DNA of 64,000 nucleotides, taken from assembly GCF_015910445.1 (NCBI RefSeq), contig NZ_CP048882.1:1612001-1676000 (forward strand), read 5' to 3'. The notes beneath the pieces are model-generated. The model ran no database searches. It was not told the DNA's origin and worked only from the letters and a program-made list of their open reading frames with translations. The position numbers were made by a program, and so were the translations under genes. Source of the DNA: Streptomyces bathyalis (GTDB taxonomy: Bacteria; Actinomycetota; Actinomycetes; Streptomycetales; Streptomycetaceae). Shown here in pieces: positions 17,816-27,140 of the stretch; position 1 is the stretch's first letter, and each line of letters starts with the position of its first letter.

Positions 17816-19021
17816 ATGTCAGCCGACACAGGGCACGTGCGGCGACGGCGTACGGCGCTGGCCGTCGCGGCGGTCGTCGCCGCGCTCGCCGTCACGGCCA
17901 CCGGGTGCGGACCTGAGGACGACAACGCGGGGGGCGATCCCAGCGCTTCACACTCCGCCGAGCAGGACAAGAAGAAGCGGGACCTCGGCCTTCCGGAGAA
18001 CCTGCCCAAGGACCTCCCCAGCTCCCTCGAGGACCTGGACAAGTGGCGCAACGGCGAGTGGAAGAACTGGGACCGGGACGAATGGCTGCGCCGGGCCAAG
18101 GAGTTCATCAACCCGGTCATCGATGACCTGTGGGACCCGGACCGGATGAAGGACGCCGACGGGAACGACCGCAAGGTCGACGAGGACGAGATCGACGACG
18201 GCGGGAGCGGCGGCGACACGGACGAGGGCCACACCGACCCCACCCCCGAGCGCGTGCCCGCCAAGCAGGTCAAGCTGCCCTACACCAAGTCCAGTCCGCC
18301 GGTCGGCAAGGTGTTCATGGACACCCCGCAGGGCTCGATGGTCTGTTCCGGAACGGTCGTCACCGATCCACGGCACCCCGGCAAGTCCAACCTCGTCGCG
18401 ACCGCGGGCCACTGCGTGCACGCGGGACGGAGCGGCGGCTGGTTCCGCAACGTCGTCTTCGTGCCCCGCTACAACCCGAAGGGTCTCTCCAACGCGCAGC
18501 TGGCGAAGGCGGCGCGGAAGGACGTCGCCCCTGACGGCGTCTGGTGGGCGAAGTACGCACGCACCACCGACCACTGGATCCGGAACGGGTCGAAGACGGG
18601 CGGTAAGGGCGCTCCCCAGGACTTCGCCGTGATGAAGGTCCGCCCCGAGGACAGGAAGTCCGGCCCCTCGCTGGAGGAGACCGTGGGCAAGGCCGCGAAG
18701 GTCAACTTCAACACGCCCCGGGTGAAGGCGATCCCGGGCCTGACTGCGCACGGCTACCCGGCGGCGCCGCCCTTCGACGGTACGAAGATGCTCACCTGCG
18801 CCGGCAAGCCGGCGCGGCTGACGCTCGATCCGCGTCAGCCCACGATGTACCGCCTCGGCTGCACCATGACCGGCGGCTCCTCCGGAGGCGGATGGCTCAG
18901 CCCGAGCGGCAGGGAACTGCTCTCCGTCACGTCCGTCGGGCCCATCGAGGGCGGCTGGCTCGCCGGACCGCGCATCGGGCGGGAAGCCAAGGGCGTCTTC
19001 GACAGCCTCTCCGCCAAGTAA
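17816..19021 (+). CDS. Secreted trypsin-like serine protease lipoprotein, copy 1
   Basis: 401 aa from the ATG at 17816 with GGGGGAG upstream. An N-terminal signal with twin-arginine-like RRRR ends at a lipobox-like ATGC (cysteine about residue 32), so export with membrane anchoring is likely. After a charged linker containing LPENLPKDLPSSLEDL, the chymotrypsin-like fold shows the catalytic His in TAGHCVH, an Asp candidate in APQDFAVMKV, and the Ser in TGGSSGGGW. It is a tandem paralogue of the next gene. Substrate unknown. The domain matches trypsin-like peptidases described from Streptomyces as glutamyl or V8-like. Confidence 0.87.
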   Translation: MSADTGHVRRRRTALAVAAVVAALAVTATGCGPEDDNAGGDPSASHSAEQDKKKRDLGLPENLPKDLPSSLEDLDKWRNGEWKNWDRDEWLRRAKEFINPVIDDLWDPDRMKDADGNDRKVDEDEIDDGGSGGDTDEGHTDPTPERVPAKQVKLPYTKSSPPVGKVFMDTPQGSMVCSGTVVTDPRHPGKSNLVATAGHCVHAGRSGGWFRNVVFVPRYNPKGLSNAQLAKAARKDVAPDGVWWAKYARTTDHWIRNGSKTGGKGAPQDFAVMKVRPEDRKSGPSLEETVGKAAKVNFNTPRVKAIPGLTAHGYPAAPPFDGTKMLTCAGKPARLTLDPRQPTMYRLGCTMTGGSSGGGWLSPSGRELLSVTSVGPIEGGWLAGPRIGREAKGVFDSLSAK

Positions 19022-19195
19022 CCGCGAACGGCGGGGTGTTCGGGGCAAGCGGAGACGCCTGCCCCGAACACCCCGCTCTCGACCAGCTCCTCCGGCGGCT
19101 CCTCGGCGCGCTCTGCGCCACCAAACACCTGCCGAGGGGCGCCGCTCACCGGGCCCGGGCTCGGGCTTCCATTTACACGCTGGGGGATCGTTCAC

Positions 19196-20386
19196 ATGTC
19201 ACCGATACGCAGGCACAGGCGCCGAGTTACGACCTCGGCCGCCGCGGTGCTGGCGGTGCTCGCGCTCGCCGCCACCGCCTGCCAGGCCGGCAGCAGCGCG
19301 GACGCGCAGGCCCAGGCTTCCGCGAAGCCGTCGCCGAGCCAGGGCCTGGGGCTTCCGGAGAACCTGCCCAAGGACCTCCCCAGCTCCCTCGAGGATCTGG
19401 AGAAGTGGCGCGACGGCGCGTGGAAGGACTGGGACCGCGACCAATGGATCCGTGAGGGTTCCGACTTCGTGAATCCCTACATCAAGGACCACTGGAAGCG
19501 CGACCGCATGGACGAGGCGGAGGACAACGGCAAACGGGTCCCCGAAGACCTGGAGTCCGCGTCGGGCGCGAGCGCCAGCGGTCCAGAGCCGCGGCCTGTG
19601 CAGGCGCGCGGGGTCGACACCCCGTACACGCGGAACGCGGCACCCGCGGGCAAGGTCTTCATGGACACCCCGAAGGGGCCGATGGTCTGCTCCGGCACGG
19701 TGGTCAAGGACCCGCGGAATCCAGGGCGTTCAAACCTGGTCGCGACAGCGGGCCACTGTGTGCACTCGGGCAGGAACGGCGGCTGGCTGCGCAACATCAT
19801 GTTCGTGCCCGCCTACAACAACCGCGGCCTCCCGCCGTCGCAGGTGCGCGGCGCGCAGCCGCAGGACGTCGCCCCGTACGGCCAGTGGTGGGGCGAGTGG
19901 GCGCAGACCAGCGACTACTGGATCAAGCAGGGCTCCGCGTCGGGCGGCGGCGGCTCGCAGCAGGACTTCGCGGTGCTGCACGTGAAGCCGGTACAGCCCG
20001 CCGGCAAGTCCCTGGAGGAGACCGTCGGCGCCGCGGTGCGGATCAACTTCCGCGCGCCGGGCGCGGAACGCTTCTCCGGGCTCAGCTCGTACGGCTACCC
20101 GGCGGCGCCGCCGTTCGACGGCGCGAAGATGTACAGCTGCACCGACAAGCCCGGCCAGCTCACGATCGACCCGTCGCAGCCCGCCCTCTACCGCATCGGC
20201 TGCACCATGACCGGCGGCTCCTCAGGCGGCGGCTGGTTCATGAAGGGCAGGAACGGCAAGGCCGAGCTGGTCTCGGTCAACTCGATCGGCCCGCAGCCCG
20301 CCACCTGGCTGGCAGGGCCGCGCCTCGGGGCGACCGCCAAGGGCGTCTTCGACGCCGTCAGCAAGAAGTACGCCGGGAAGAACTGA
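19196..20386 (+). CDS. Secreted trypsin-like serine protease lipoprotein, copy 2
   Basis: 396 aa from the ATG at 19196 with GGGGGA upstream. It is a close paralogue of the preceding protein, with the same order of parts: signal and lipobox-like TAC (AATACQAGSS), the LPENLPKDLPSSLEDLEKW linker, catalytic His in TAGHCVHSG, Asp region QQDFAVLHV, and catalytic Ser in TGGSSGGGWF. A 44-base block (19352-19395) is identical to 17990-18033 in copy 1, showing either recent duplication or gene conversion. The charged acidic linker present in copy 1 is shorter here. Likely function is extracellular proteolysis at the cell surface. Confidence 0.87.
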   Translation: MSPIRRHRRRVTTSAAAVLAVLALAATACQAGSSADAQAQASAKPSPSQGLGLPENLPKDLPSSLEDLEKWRDGAWKDWDRDQWIREGSDFVNPYIKDHWKRDRMDEAEDNGKRVPEDLESASGASASGPEPRPVQARGVDTPYTRNAAPAGKVFMDTPKGPMVCSGTVVKDPRNPGRSNLVATAGHCVHSGRNGGWLRNIMFVPAYNNRGLPPSQVRGAQPQDVAPYGQWWGEWAQTSDYWIKQGSASGGGGSQQDFAVLHVKPVQPAGKSLEETVGAAVRINFRAPGAERFSGLSSYGYPAAPPFDGAKMYSCTDKPGQLTIDPSQPALYRIGCTMTGGSSGGGWFMKGRNGKAELVSVNSIGPQPATWLAGPRLGATAKGVFDAVSKKYAGKN

Positions 20387-20410
20387 GCTCGGAAGAGACG
20401 ACGCACCGCA

Positions 20411-20458
20411 ACGGCCGCGGTCCGCCCCCGGGTGCTCCGGTGGCGGGACCACGGCCGT
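20411..20458. terminator. Bidirectional terminator between the protease gene and hflX
   Basis: Imperfect inverted repeat of 16-17 bases (20411-20426 with 20442-20458) with a 15-base loop, located between the two converging stop codons. Confidence 0.65.
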
Positions 20459-20505
20459 GCTGTCGTTGCCGCTCGTGGACGACTCCGACAGCTTCGGGGG
20501 CGCCG

Positions 20506-22014
20506 CTACAGCCTCTGCGGGCCTGCCGCCTGCGGCTCGAACTTGCGCAGTTCCGCGGCGAGTTCGGCGTGCACACGCGCCTTGAGCAGAGTGCCGTCCT
20601 CGGTGTGCGTCTCGGAGAGCACCTCGCCCTCGTTGTGCACGCGCGAGACCAGCTTGCCCTCGGTGTAGGGAACCAGCGCCTCCAGCTCGACGGAGGGACG
20701 CGGCAGCTCCTCGTCGATGAGGGCACGCAGCTCCTCGATGCCCTGCCCGGTGCGGGCGGATGCCGCGATCGCCCGGGTTTCCGCACGCAACAGCCGCTCC
20801 AGGACGAGCGGTTCGGCCGCGTCCGCCTTGTTGACGACCACGATCTCGGGCACGTGAGAGGCTCCCACGTCCCTGATCACACCGCGGACCGACGCCAGTT
20901 GCTCCTCGGGAGCGGGGTGTGCGCCGTCGACCACGTGCACGATGAGGTCGGCGTCGGCCACCTCCTCCATCGTGGAGCGGAAGGCGTCCACCAGGTGATG
21001 CGGCAGATGCCGGACGAAGCCGACGGTGTCGGTCAGCGTGTGCACCCTGCCGCTGGGCGTCTCGGCCTTGCGCACTGTCGGGTCCAGCGTCGCGAACAGG
21101 GCGTTCTCCACTAGGACGCCCGCGCCCGTGAGCCGGTTGAGCAGCGAGGACTTGCCCGCGTTGGTGTAGCCGGCGATGGCGACCGACGGCACCTTGTTGC
21201 GGCGCCGCTCCTGCCGCTTGATCTCACGGCCGGTCTTCATGTCCGCGATCTCACGGCGCATCTTGGCCATCTTCTCGCGGATGCGCCGCCGGTCCGTTTC
21301 GATCTTGGTCTCACCCGGGCCACGGGTGGCCATGCCGCCTCCGGCCGAGCCGGAGCCGCCACCGCCCATCTGCCGCGACAGCGACTGACCCCAGCCGCGC
21401 AGCCTCGGCAGCATGTACTGCATCTGCGCCAGTGACACCTGCGCCTTGCCCTCACGGGACTTGGCGTGCTGCGCGAAGATGTCCAGGATCAGGGCCGTGC
21501 GGTCGACGACCTTGACCTTCACGACGTCCTCGAGATGGATCAGCTGGCCGGGGCTCAGCTCACCGTCGCAGACGACGGTGTCGGCGCCGGTCTCCAGGAC
21601 GATGTCCCGGAGTTCCTCCGCCTTGCCCGACCCGATGTACGTGGCCGGGTCCGGCTTGTCGCGACGCTGGATGACTCCGTCCAGGACGAGCGCTCCCGCC
21701 GTCTCGGCGAGGGCGGCGAGCTCCGCGAGGGAGTTCTCCGCGTCCTGTGCGCTGCCGGAGGTCCACACGCCCACGAGGACCACGCGCTCGAGGCGCAGCT
21801 GCCTGTACTCGACCTCGGTGACGTCCTCCAGCTCGGTGGAGAGACCCGCCACGCGGCGCAGTGCGGCCCGCTCGCTGCGGTCGTACTGGTCGCCGTCACG
21901 CTCGCCGTCGATCCCGTCACTCCAAGCAACGTCCTCTTCCATCAGGGCGTCAGCTCGGCGGTCAGACTCGGTGACACGCTGGCCGTTGTTTGGAAGAGAA
22001 GAGGAGTAGGTCAT
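20506..22014 (-). CDS. hflX: GTPase HflX
   Basis: 502 aa from the ATG at 22014 (MTYSSSLPNNGQRV), preceded by an AAGGA motif; the frame continues upstream into non-family sequence. HflX is a ribosome-associated GTPase that splits stalled or hibernating 70S ribosomes, often under heat or antibiotic stress. The N-terminal HflX domain (about 80-280) contains GSGKAEELRDIVLETGAD, and the G domain has G1 GYTNAGKSSLLNRL, G3 DTVGFVRHLPHHLV and G4 NKAD. A Gly-rich loop (GGGGSGSAGGGMATRGPGE) is characteristic of the family. The N-terminal about 60 residues are acidic and variable. Confidence 0.95.
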   Translation of the reverse strand: MTYSSSLPNNGQRVTESDRRADALMEEDVAWSDGIDGERDGDQYDRSERAALRRVAGLSTELEDVTEVEYRQLRLERVVLVGVWTSGSAQDAENSLAELAALAETAGALVLDGVIQRRDKPDPATYIGSGKAEELRDIVLETGADTVVCDGELSPGQLIHLEDVVKVKVVDRTALILDIFAQHAKSREGKAQVSLAQMQYMLPRLRGWGQSLSRQMGGGGSGSAGGGMATRGPGETKIETDRRRIREKMAKMRREIADMKTGREIKRQERRRNKVPSVAIAGYTNAGKSSLLNRLTGAGVLVENALFATLDPTVRKAETPSGRVHTLTDTVGFVRHLPHHLVDAFRSTMEEVADADLIVHVVDGAHPAPEEQLASVRGVIRDVGASHVPEIVVVNKADAAEPLVLERLLRAETRAIAASARTGQGIEELRALIDEELPRPSVELEALVPYTEGKLVSRVHNEGEVLSETHTEDGTLLKARVHAELAAELRKFEPQAAGPQRL

Positions 22015-22186
22015 TTGGTCCTTACGTCGAAGTGAGAGATGCGGGACGGAGAAATGCGTCAGCGTCCCAATAGGGCAACGCCCGTCCGGCGGTATTGATT
22101 CCCGCCTTCGGCCCCGCGATGCGCGTCCTGCGCCGAGTGAAATGGTGGCACGGGCGGTCCGCGCAGTCATCCGGATTTGCACCGCA

Positions 22187-22216
22187 CGGCCCGCAGTCCC
22201 CTTGGGCTGCGGGCCG
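22187..22216. terminator. Terminator of the M1 metallopeptidase gene
   Basis: A perfect 10-bp inverted repeat (22187-22196 and 22207-22216) with a 10-base loop lies just downstream of the peptidase stop (22221), on the path into the hflX leader. Confidence 0.65.
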
Positions 22217-22220
22217 CCGG

Positions 22221-23714
22221 TCAGGAGCTGCGCCAGTCCGGATGGCCCGGCATCGGCGGGGTCTTCTTCCCGTACAGCCAGTCCTTGAGGAAATCGCTCA
22301 GGTCCTTCTTGGCGACGGCGTTGACGAACCGGACGAAGTCCGCGGTGGAGGCGTTTCCGTCGCGGTTCTGAGTGATCCATTCACGCTGCAGCCTCATGAA
22401 GTCCTCGTTGCCGATCTTCTCGCGGAGTGCGTAGAGCGCCACGGCCGCGCCGTCGTAGGCGCTCTTGCGGAAGATCTCGATCTTGTTGCCCGGCCTGGGC
22501 GCTCGCAGCCTGGCCGGAGGGCCGTAGTTCTTGCGCCAGCTGTCGGACTTCTTGTACGCCTCCCGCACCCGCGAGGTCAGCGCCGTGCCGCCGTGACCGG
22601 TACCGTAGAGCCACTCGTACCAGGTGGCGTGGCCCTCGTTCAGCCACAGGTCGTCCCAGCTCCTGGGTGACACGCTGTTGCCGAGCCACTGGTGAGCGAG
22701 TTCGTGGACCATGACCTCCTCCTTGTACGAGGAGGGCACGACGGGGGCGGCGAGGAACTGCTTCTCGAACAGCGAGAGCGTCTGGGTCTCCATGGCGAAT
22801 CCGAGGTCGGCGTCGGCCACCAGCAGTCCGTACGTCTCGAACGGGTAGGGACCCAGGCGCCGCTCCAGCCATTTCAGGTGACGAGGGGTCTTCTTCAGAT
22901 AGGGCAGCAGCTTCTCCCGGTCCCGCCGCGGCACCACGTCCCGCAGCGGCAGCCCGTGCGGTCCCTTCGCACGGCGCACGTAGGAGCGGCCCACGGAGAC
23001 CTGGGCGAGTTCGGTCGCCATGGGATGCGCGACGCGGTAGGTCCACCGGGTGTTCTCGCCGCGGCGCACCTTGCTGCGCAGCTGCCCGCCGGCGACCACG
23101 GTCAGCGATCTCGGGGCCGTGACGTGGAAGGTGAAGCGGGCCTTGTCCGAGGGGTGATCGTTGCCGGGGAACACGCGATGTGCCGCGTCGGCCTGGTTCG
23201 CCATGACCAGGCCGTCCTTGGTACGAACCCAGCCGCTGGTCGCCGCCTCACTCGTCGGGCTCGTGTGACGGACGACCACGCGCATGCGCTGGCCCTTGCG
23301 CAGCTTCTTGGAGGGGGTCACGACCAGGTCCTCGCCGGCCCGTGCGTACCGAGCGGTGCGTCCGCCCACGCTGACCGAGGCCACCTTGCCGGAGCTGAAG
23401 TCGAGGTTGAAACGGGTGAGTCCGTTCCGGGCGGTGACGTCGGCGTCGATGACGGTACGGGCATCGAGCGGTTCGGTGTTGTTGCGTCCCCAGCGGAAGG
23501 AGATGTCGTACGCGCGCACGTCGTATCCGGGGTTGCCCAGGTGGGGGAAGAGCCGGTCGCCGACGCCGAGCGGCTTCGGGGACGGCAGTCCGGCACCGAC
23601 GAGCGCCAGGACGGCGCAGGCGACTGCCGCGGAGTTACGGGCGGCGGATCGGGCGGCCGGGTGGGTGCGGGTGGTCGGGGCGGGTCTGTTCACTGCGCGG
23701 GACGAGTCGACCAT
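22221..23714 (-). CDS. Secreted M1-family zinc metallopeptidase
   Basis: 497 aa. Residues 15-45 form a signal peptide (AAVACAVLALVGAGLPSP). The M1 (gluzincin) zinc motif is intact: HELAHQWLGN with the third zinc ligand in NEGHATW, 18 residues later. The first 180 residues form the beta-sandwich typical of M1 N-terminal domains. The exopeptidase GAMEN motif appears diverged (GFAMETQTL region). These enzymes cleave N-terminal residues, and the signal suggests extracellular peptide use. It is shorter than PepN (about 850 aa), matching the short secreted M1 proteins of Streptomyces. The gene follows the RSH gene on the same strand with a 107-base gap. Confidence 0.9.
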   Translation of the reverse strand: MVDSSRAVNRPAPTTRTHPAARSAARNSAAVACAVLALVGAGLPSPKPLGVGDRLFPHLGNPGYDVRAYDISFRWGRNNTEPLDARTVIDADVTARNGLTRFNLDFSSGKVASVSVGGRTARYARAGEDLVVTPSKKLRKGQRMRVVVRHTSPTSEAATSGWVRTKDGLVMANQADAAHRVFPGNDHPSDKARFTFHVTAPRSLTVVAGGQLRSKVRRGENTRWTYRVAHPMATELAQVSVGRSYVRRAKGPHGLPLRDVVPRRDREKLLPYLKKTPRHLKWLERRLGPYPFETYGLLVADADLGFAMETQTLSLFEKQFLAAPVVPSSYKEEVMVHELAHQWLGNSVSPRSWDDLWLNEGHATWYEWLYGTGHGGTALTSRVREAYKKSDSWRKNYGPPARLRAPRPGNKIEIFRKSAYDGAAVALYALREKIGNEDFMRLQREWITQNRDGNASTADFVRFVNAVAKKDLSDFLKDWLYGKKTPPMPGHPDWRSS

Positions 23715-23821
23715 GCATCAGTGCTATCAGCAGATTGATCGGCTTCCGGGTCGGCGCAGCAGCGCCCGGCGCCGCCCCACCCGAAAGAACTCCGGAGGGG
23801 GCGACGTGCCGGGGAGGCGGT

Positions 23822-26011
23822 TCAGCGGGCCGGCAGCGGGCGGGCGGCCCGCGTGACGTCGTAGACGCCGGCGACGCCGCGCATGGCGCGCATCAGGGCG
23901 GGCAGCCCGGCGGCGTCCGGGAGTTGCAGCGTGTACGTGTGCAGTACGCGCTGCTCGCGGGGCGGCTCGACCTCGGCGGAGACCACGGTGGCGCCCTGCG
24001 CCGCGATGATCTCGGTCAGGTCGGCCAGCAGGTGTGTGCGCCCCAGCGCCTCGGCTCGAAGCGTGACCCGGCATCCCGAGGCGCCCTGCTCCCAGCGCAC
24101 GGGCACGGGCCTGCGCCCGGTGGCGGTCATGCGGGCCACGGAGTGGCAGCTGTCGCGGTGAACGGTGACGGTGCCGCCGCGGACGGCGAATCCGGTGACG
24201 TTGTCGGGCGGCACGGGCGTGCAGCAGCCCGCCAGCCGTACGACGGCGTGCGGCTCCTCCACCACGACGGATGCGGCGGCCTCGGCGACCGGGGCTCCCT
24301 CGCCCCACTCCCTGCGCCGGGCGGTGCGAACGCCCGCTCTTCCCTCGGCGTGCGCCTCCTCCGCGGCTCCACCTCGGACGGACGTCGAAGACCCCGTACC
24401 GGCAAAGAGCCCCGCCCGGGCGTCCTCGCCGCCGCCCGTCGCGCCCGCCGGCGCCAACTCCGGCTCCGGGGCGGGTGGATGGGCGGCGAGCCAATGCCTG
24501 ATGGCGATGCGCGCGGCCGGGGTACGGGCGTGCTCCAGCCACTCCGGCGAGGGGCCGGAGGGCACCGAAGCCGCCGCGGGCTCCATGAAGAGCTGCACGG
24601 CGTCGCCGTCCCGCAGGACGGTGCTCAGCGCGGTCAGCCGCCCGTTGACGCGGGCTCCGATGCAGCTGTGCGCCGCCTCGCCGAACCGCGCGTAGGCCGC
24701 GTCGACGCACGTCGCACCCGCGGGCAGCGGCAGCGCTCCGCCGCCGGCGGCGGGCGCAACTCCGGGTGAGGCGCAGTAGACGGTGATCTCCCCGTCCTGC
24801 GCCAGCTCGTCGTGCAGTTCCGCCCAGAAGGTCTCGGTGTCGGTGGCGTGGCTCTGCCACTCCAGGAGCCGGGAGAGCCAGCCGGGACCTCCGGGCTCGC
24901 CGCCGCTCTCGCCCTCGCCGCCCTGCGAAGCCCGGTGGGGGTTGCCGAGAGCGATCACACCGGCCTCGGCGACCCGGTGCATCTGCCGTGTACGCACGAG
25001 GACTTCGGCCACGCGGCCCTCCTCGTCGGCGAACGCGGTGTGCAGCGAGCGGTAGAGGTTGAACTTGGGGGCGGCGATGAAGTCCTTGAACTCGGCGACG
25101 AGAGGCGTGAAGCAGGTGTGCAGTTCGCCGAGGACCGCGTAGCAGTCGGCGTCCTCCTCGACCAGGACCAGCAGTCTGCCGAAGTCGCACGGCCCCAACT
25201 CACCGCGTTTGAGGCGCAGTCGGTGCACGGAGACGGTGTGGCGGGGCCGGATCAGCACCTGTGCGGCGATGTCGGCCTCGCGCAGCAGCCGCCGTACGGA
25301 CGTCGCCACCCCGGTGAGCGGATCCGGCTCCCGCGCATGCTCGGCGATCAACTCCCGTGCTAATGCGTGCTCTTCGGGGTGCAGGATGGCGAAGGTGAGG
25401 TCTTCCAGCTCGCTCTTGAGCGCCTGCACGCCGAGGCGTTCCGCGAGAGGGATCAGCACGTCGCGGGTGACCTTGGCGATGCGTACCTGCTTCTCGGGCC
25501 GCATGACGCCGAGCGTGCGCATGTTGTGCAGCCGGTCGGCCAGCTTGATCGACATCACCCGGACGTCGTTGCCCGTGGCCACGAGCATCTTGCGGAAGGT
25601 CTCGGGCTCCGCCGCCGCGCCGTGGTCGACCTTCTCCAGCTTGGTGACGCCGTCGACGAGGTAGCCGACCTCGTCGCCGAACTCCTTGCAGACCTGCTCC
25701 AGCGTCACGTCCGTGTCCTCGACGGTGTCGTGCAGCAAGGAGGCGGTCAACGTCGTTGTCTCGGCGCCGAGTTGGGCCAGCAGCAGCGTCACGGCCAGCG
25801 GGTGGGTGATGTAGGGGTCGCCGCTCTTGCGCATCTGCCCGCGGTGCGAGGACTCGGCGAGGAGGTACGCGCGGCGCAGCGCTCCGAGGTCCGCACCGGG
25901 ATGGTGGGCGCGGTGAACCTTGGCCACGTGCTCCATGGCGTCGGGAAGGCCGTCGCGTCGCGGTGCCTGCCCCAGCAGGGCCGCGCGGCTGAGCCTTCGC
26001 AGACTCCTCAT
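23822..26011 (-). CDS. RelA/SpoT homologue (RSH) with TTA codon
   Basis: 729 aa with an AGGAGG ribosome binding site at 26011. The HD hydrolase domain looks intact: HRGQMRKSGDPYITHP, LLHDTVEDTD (H94, D95) and ADRLHNMRTL. The synthetase domain (about 270-370) is diverged: RPRHTVSV, KDFIAAPKFNLYRSLHTAF and EVLVRTRQMH are recognisable, but the canonical AAHW is replaced by IALG. TGS and ACT domains follow, with a low-complexity linker. Codon 217 (25361-25363) is TTA leucine. It probably corresponds to the second Streptomyces RSH gene, rshA. The hydrolase role is favoured by sequence, and the balance of (p)ppGpp synthesis versus degradation is undetermined. Confidence 0.92.
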   Translation of the reverse strand: MRSLRRLSRAALLGQAPRRDGLPDAMEHVAKVHRAHHPGADLGALRRAYLLAESSHRGQMRKSGDPYITHPLAVTLLLAQLGAETTTLTASLLHDTVEDTDVTLEQVCKEFGDEVGYLVDGVTKLEKVDHGAAAEPETFRKMLVATGNDVRVMSIKLADRLHNMRTLGVMRPEKQVRIAKVTRDVLIPLAERLGVQALKSELEDLTFAILHPEEHALARELIAEHAREPDPLTGVATSVRRLLREADIAAQVLIRPRHTVSVHRLRLKRGELGPCDFGRLLVLVEEDADCYAVLGELHTCFTPLVAEFKDFIAAPKFNLYRSLHTAFADEEGRVAEVLVRTRQMHRVAEAGVIALGNPHRASQGGEGESGGEPGGPGWLSRLLEWQSHATDTETFWAELHDELAQDGEITVYCASPGVAPAAGGGALPLPAGATCVDAAYARFGEAAHSCIGARVNGRLTALSTVLRDGDAVQLFMEPAAASVPSGPSPEWLEHARTPAARIAIRHWLAAHPPAPEPELAPAGATGGGEDARAGLFAGTGSSTSVRGGAAEEAHAEGRAGVRTARRREWGEGAPVAEAAASVVVEEPHAVVRLAGCCTPVPPDNVTGFAVRGGTVTVHRDSCHSVARMTATGRRPVPVRWEQGASGCRVTLRAEALGRTHLLADLTEIIAAQGATVVSAEVEPPREQRVLHTYTLQLPDAAGLPALMRAMRGVAGVYDVTRAARPLPAR

Positions 26012-26222
26012 GGCACCTCCTGCTGTTCGCGTCGAAGCAACGCCCCGGCCAGGCCCGGGCCTGTGATGTTACCGACCCCAGCACACCCTGATGTCCGGGT
26101 CCCGCCCAGCGTGAAACGGATCACCCGTCCGAGGGACGTTTGGAGTCTGGCCAGTTGAGGGTGCGGTTCCTGAATGACCTTCAGCGGTACGCCGGGACAG
26201 ACGGACGTGCCCGGCTACGCGA

Positions 26223-27092
26223 TCACGCGTGGAGCCACTCGGGGTCGAGGGTCCCCTCGGCGACGATCACCGCGGGACCCGTCATCTCGATCCCGCCGTC
26301 GGTCCGTTCGGTGATCACGAGCGTGCCGCCGGGCACTTCGACCGTGTACGTCGCGTCCTCGCCGTCGGCCGCAGGGTCCAGTCCGTCGCGCCGCGCCGCT
26401 GCGACCATCACCGCGCACGCCCCCGTGCCGCACGACCGCGTCTCGCCCGAACCGCGCTCGTGCACGCGCATGGCGACGTGCCGCGCACCGCGGTCCACGA
26501 CGAACTCGACGTTCGTGCCGGACGGGTAGGCCGACGCGGGCTCCACGTCCGGAGTCTCCAACAGCCTGCCGGCGTCCGCGAGATCGCCGACGAAGGCGAC
26601 CGCGTGCGGATTGCCCATGTTCACGTGCAGGGCCGGCCAGCTGAGACCGCCGGCGCGCACGGTCACGCCGCCTCCCGGCAGCACTGCCGGGCCCATGGAG
26701 ACGGTGACGCCCGAACCGTCCTCGGCGAGGTGCGTACGCTTCACGCCCGCCCGGGTCGCGACGGCCACGTCCCCGGGCTTGACCAGCCCGGCGCGCTCCA
26801 GGTGGCGCACGAAGACGCGCACCCCGTTGCCGCACATCTCCGCGACCGAGCCGTCGGCGTTGCGGTAGTCCATGAACCACTCCGCGTCGCCCGCCATGTG
26901 CCGGGCCTCCGGGTGGGCCGCGGAGCGCACGACGCGCAGCAATCCGTCGCCGCCGATCCCGGCCCGCCGGTCGCACAGCCGCGCGACCGTCCCCGCGGAC
27001 AGCTCGAGGAGCCCGTCCGGGTCGGGAAGGATCACGAAGTCGTTCTCGGTGCCGTGCCCCTTGAGGAACGGCACGGGCTGTGCGCTGCTCAT
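26223..27092 (-). CDS. dapF: Diaminopimelate epimerase
   Basis: 289 aa from the ATG at 27092 (MSSAQPVPFLKGHGTENDF). It interconverts LL- and meso-diaminopimelate, supplying lysine and cell-wall precursors. Both catalytic cysteines are visible: ECGN-type EMCGNGVRVFVRH in the first half and SCGTGACAVMVAA in the second. The family-typical two-fold pseudo-symmetric organisation is kept. Streptomyces uses LL-DAP in its peptidoglycan, and the epimerase is needed for lysine. A GTG further upstream (27134) is unlikely. It is separated by 48 bases from the downstream membrane-protein gene, which begins on the same strand further upstream. Confidence 0.96.
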   Translation of the reverse strand: MSSAQPVPFLKGHGTENDFVILPDPDGLLELSAGTVARLCDRRAGIGGDGLLRVVRSAAHPEARHMAGDAEWFMDYRNADGSVAEMCGNGVRVFVRHLERAGLVKPGDVAVATRAGVKRTHLAEDGSGVTVSMGPAVLPGGGVTVRAGGLSWPALHVNMGNPHAVAFVGDLADAGRLLETPDVEPASAYPSGTNVEFVVDRGARHVAMRVHERGSGETRSCGTGACAVMVAAARRDGLDPAADGEDATYTVEVPGGTLVITERTDGGIEMTGPAVIVAEGTLDPEWLHA

Positions 27093-27140
27093 GCTGACGA
27101 TCGTACGGGAGCGGGGCGCACCCGGCCGGGGCACATCAGG

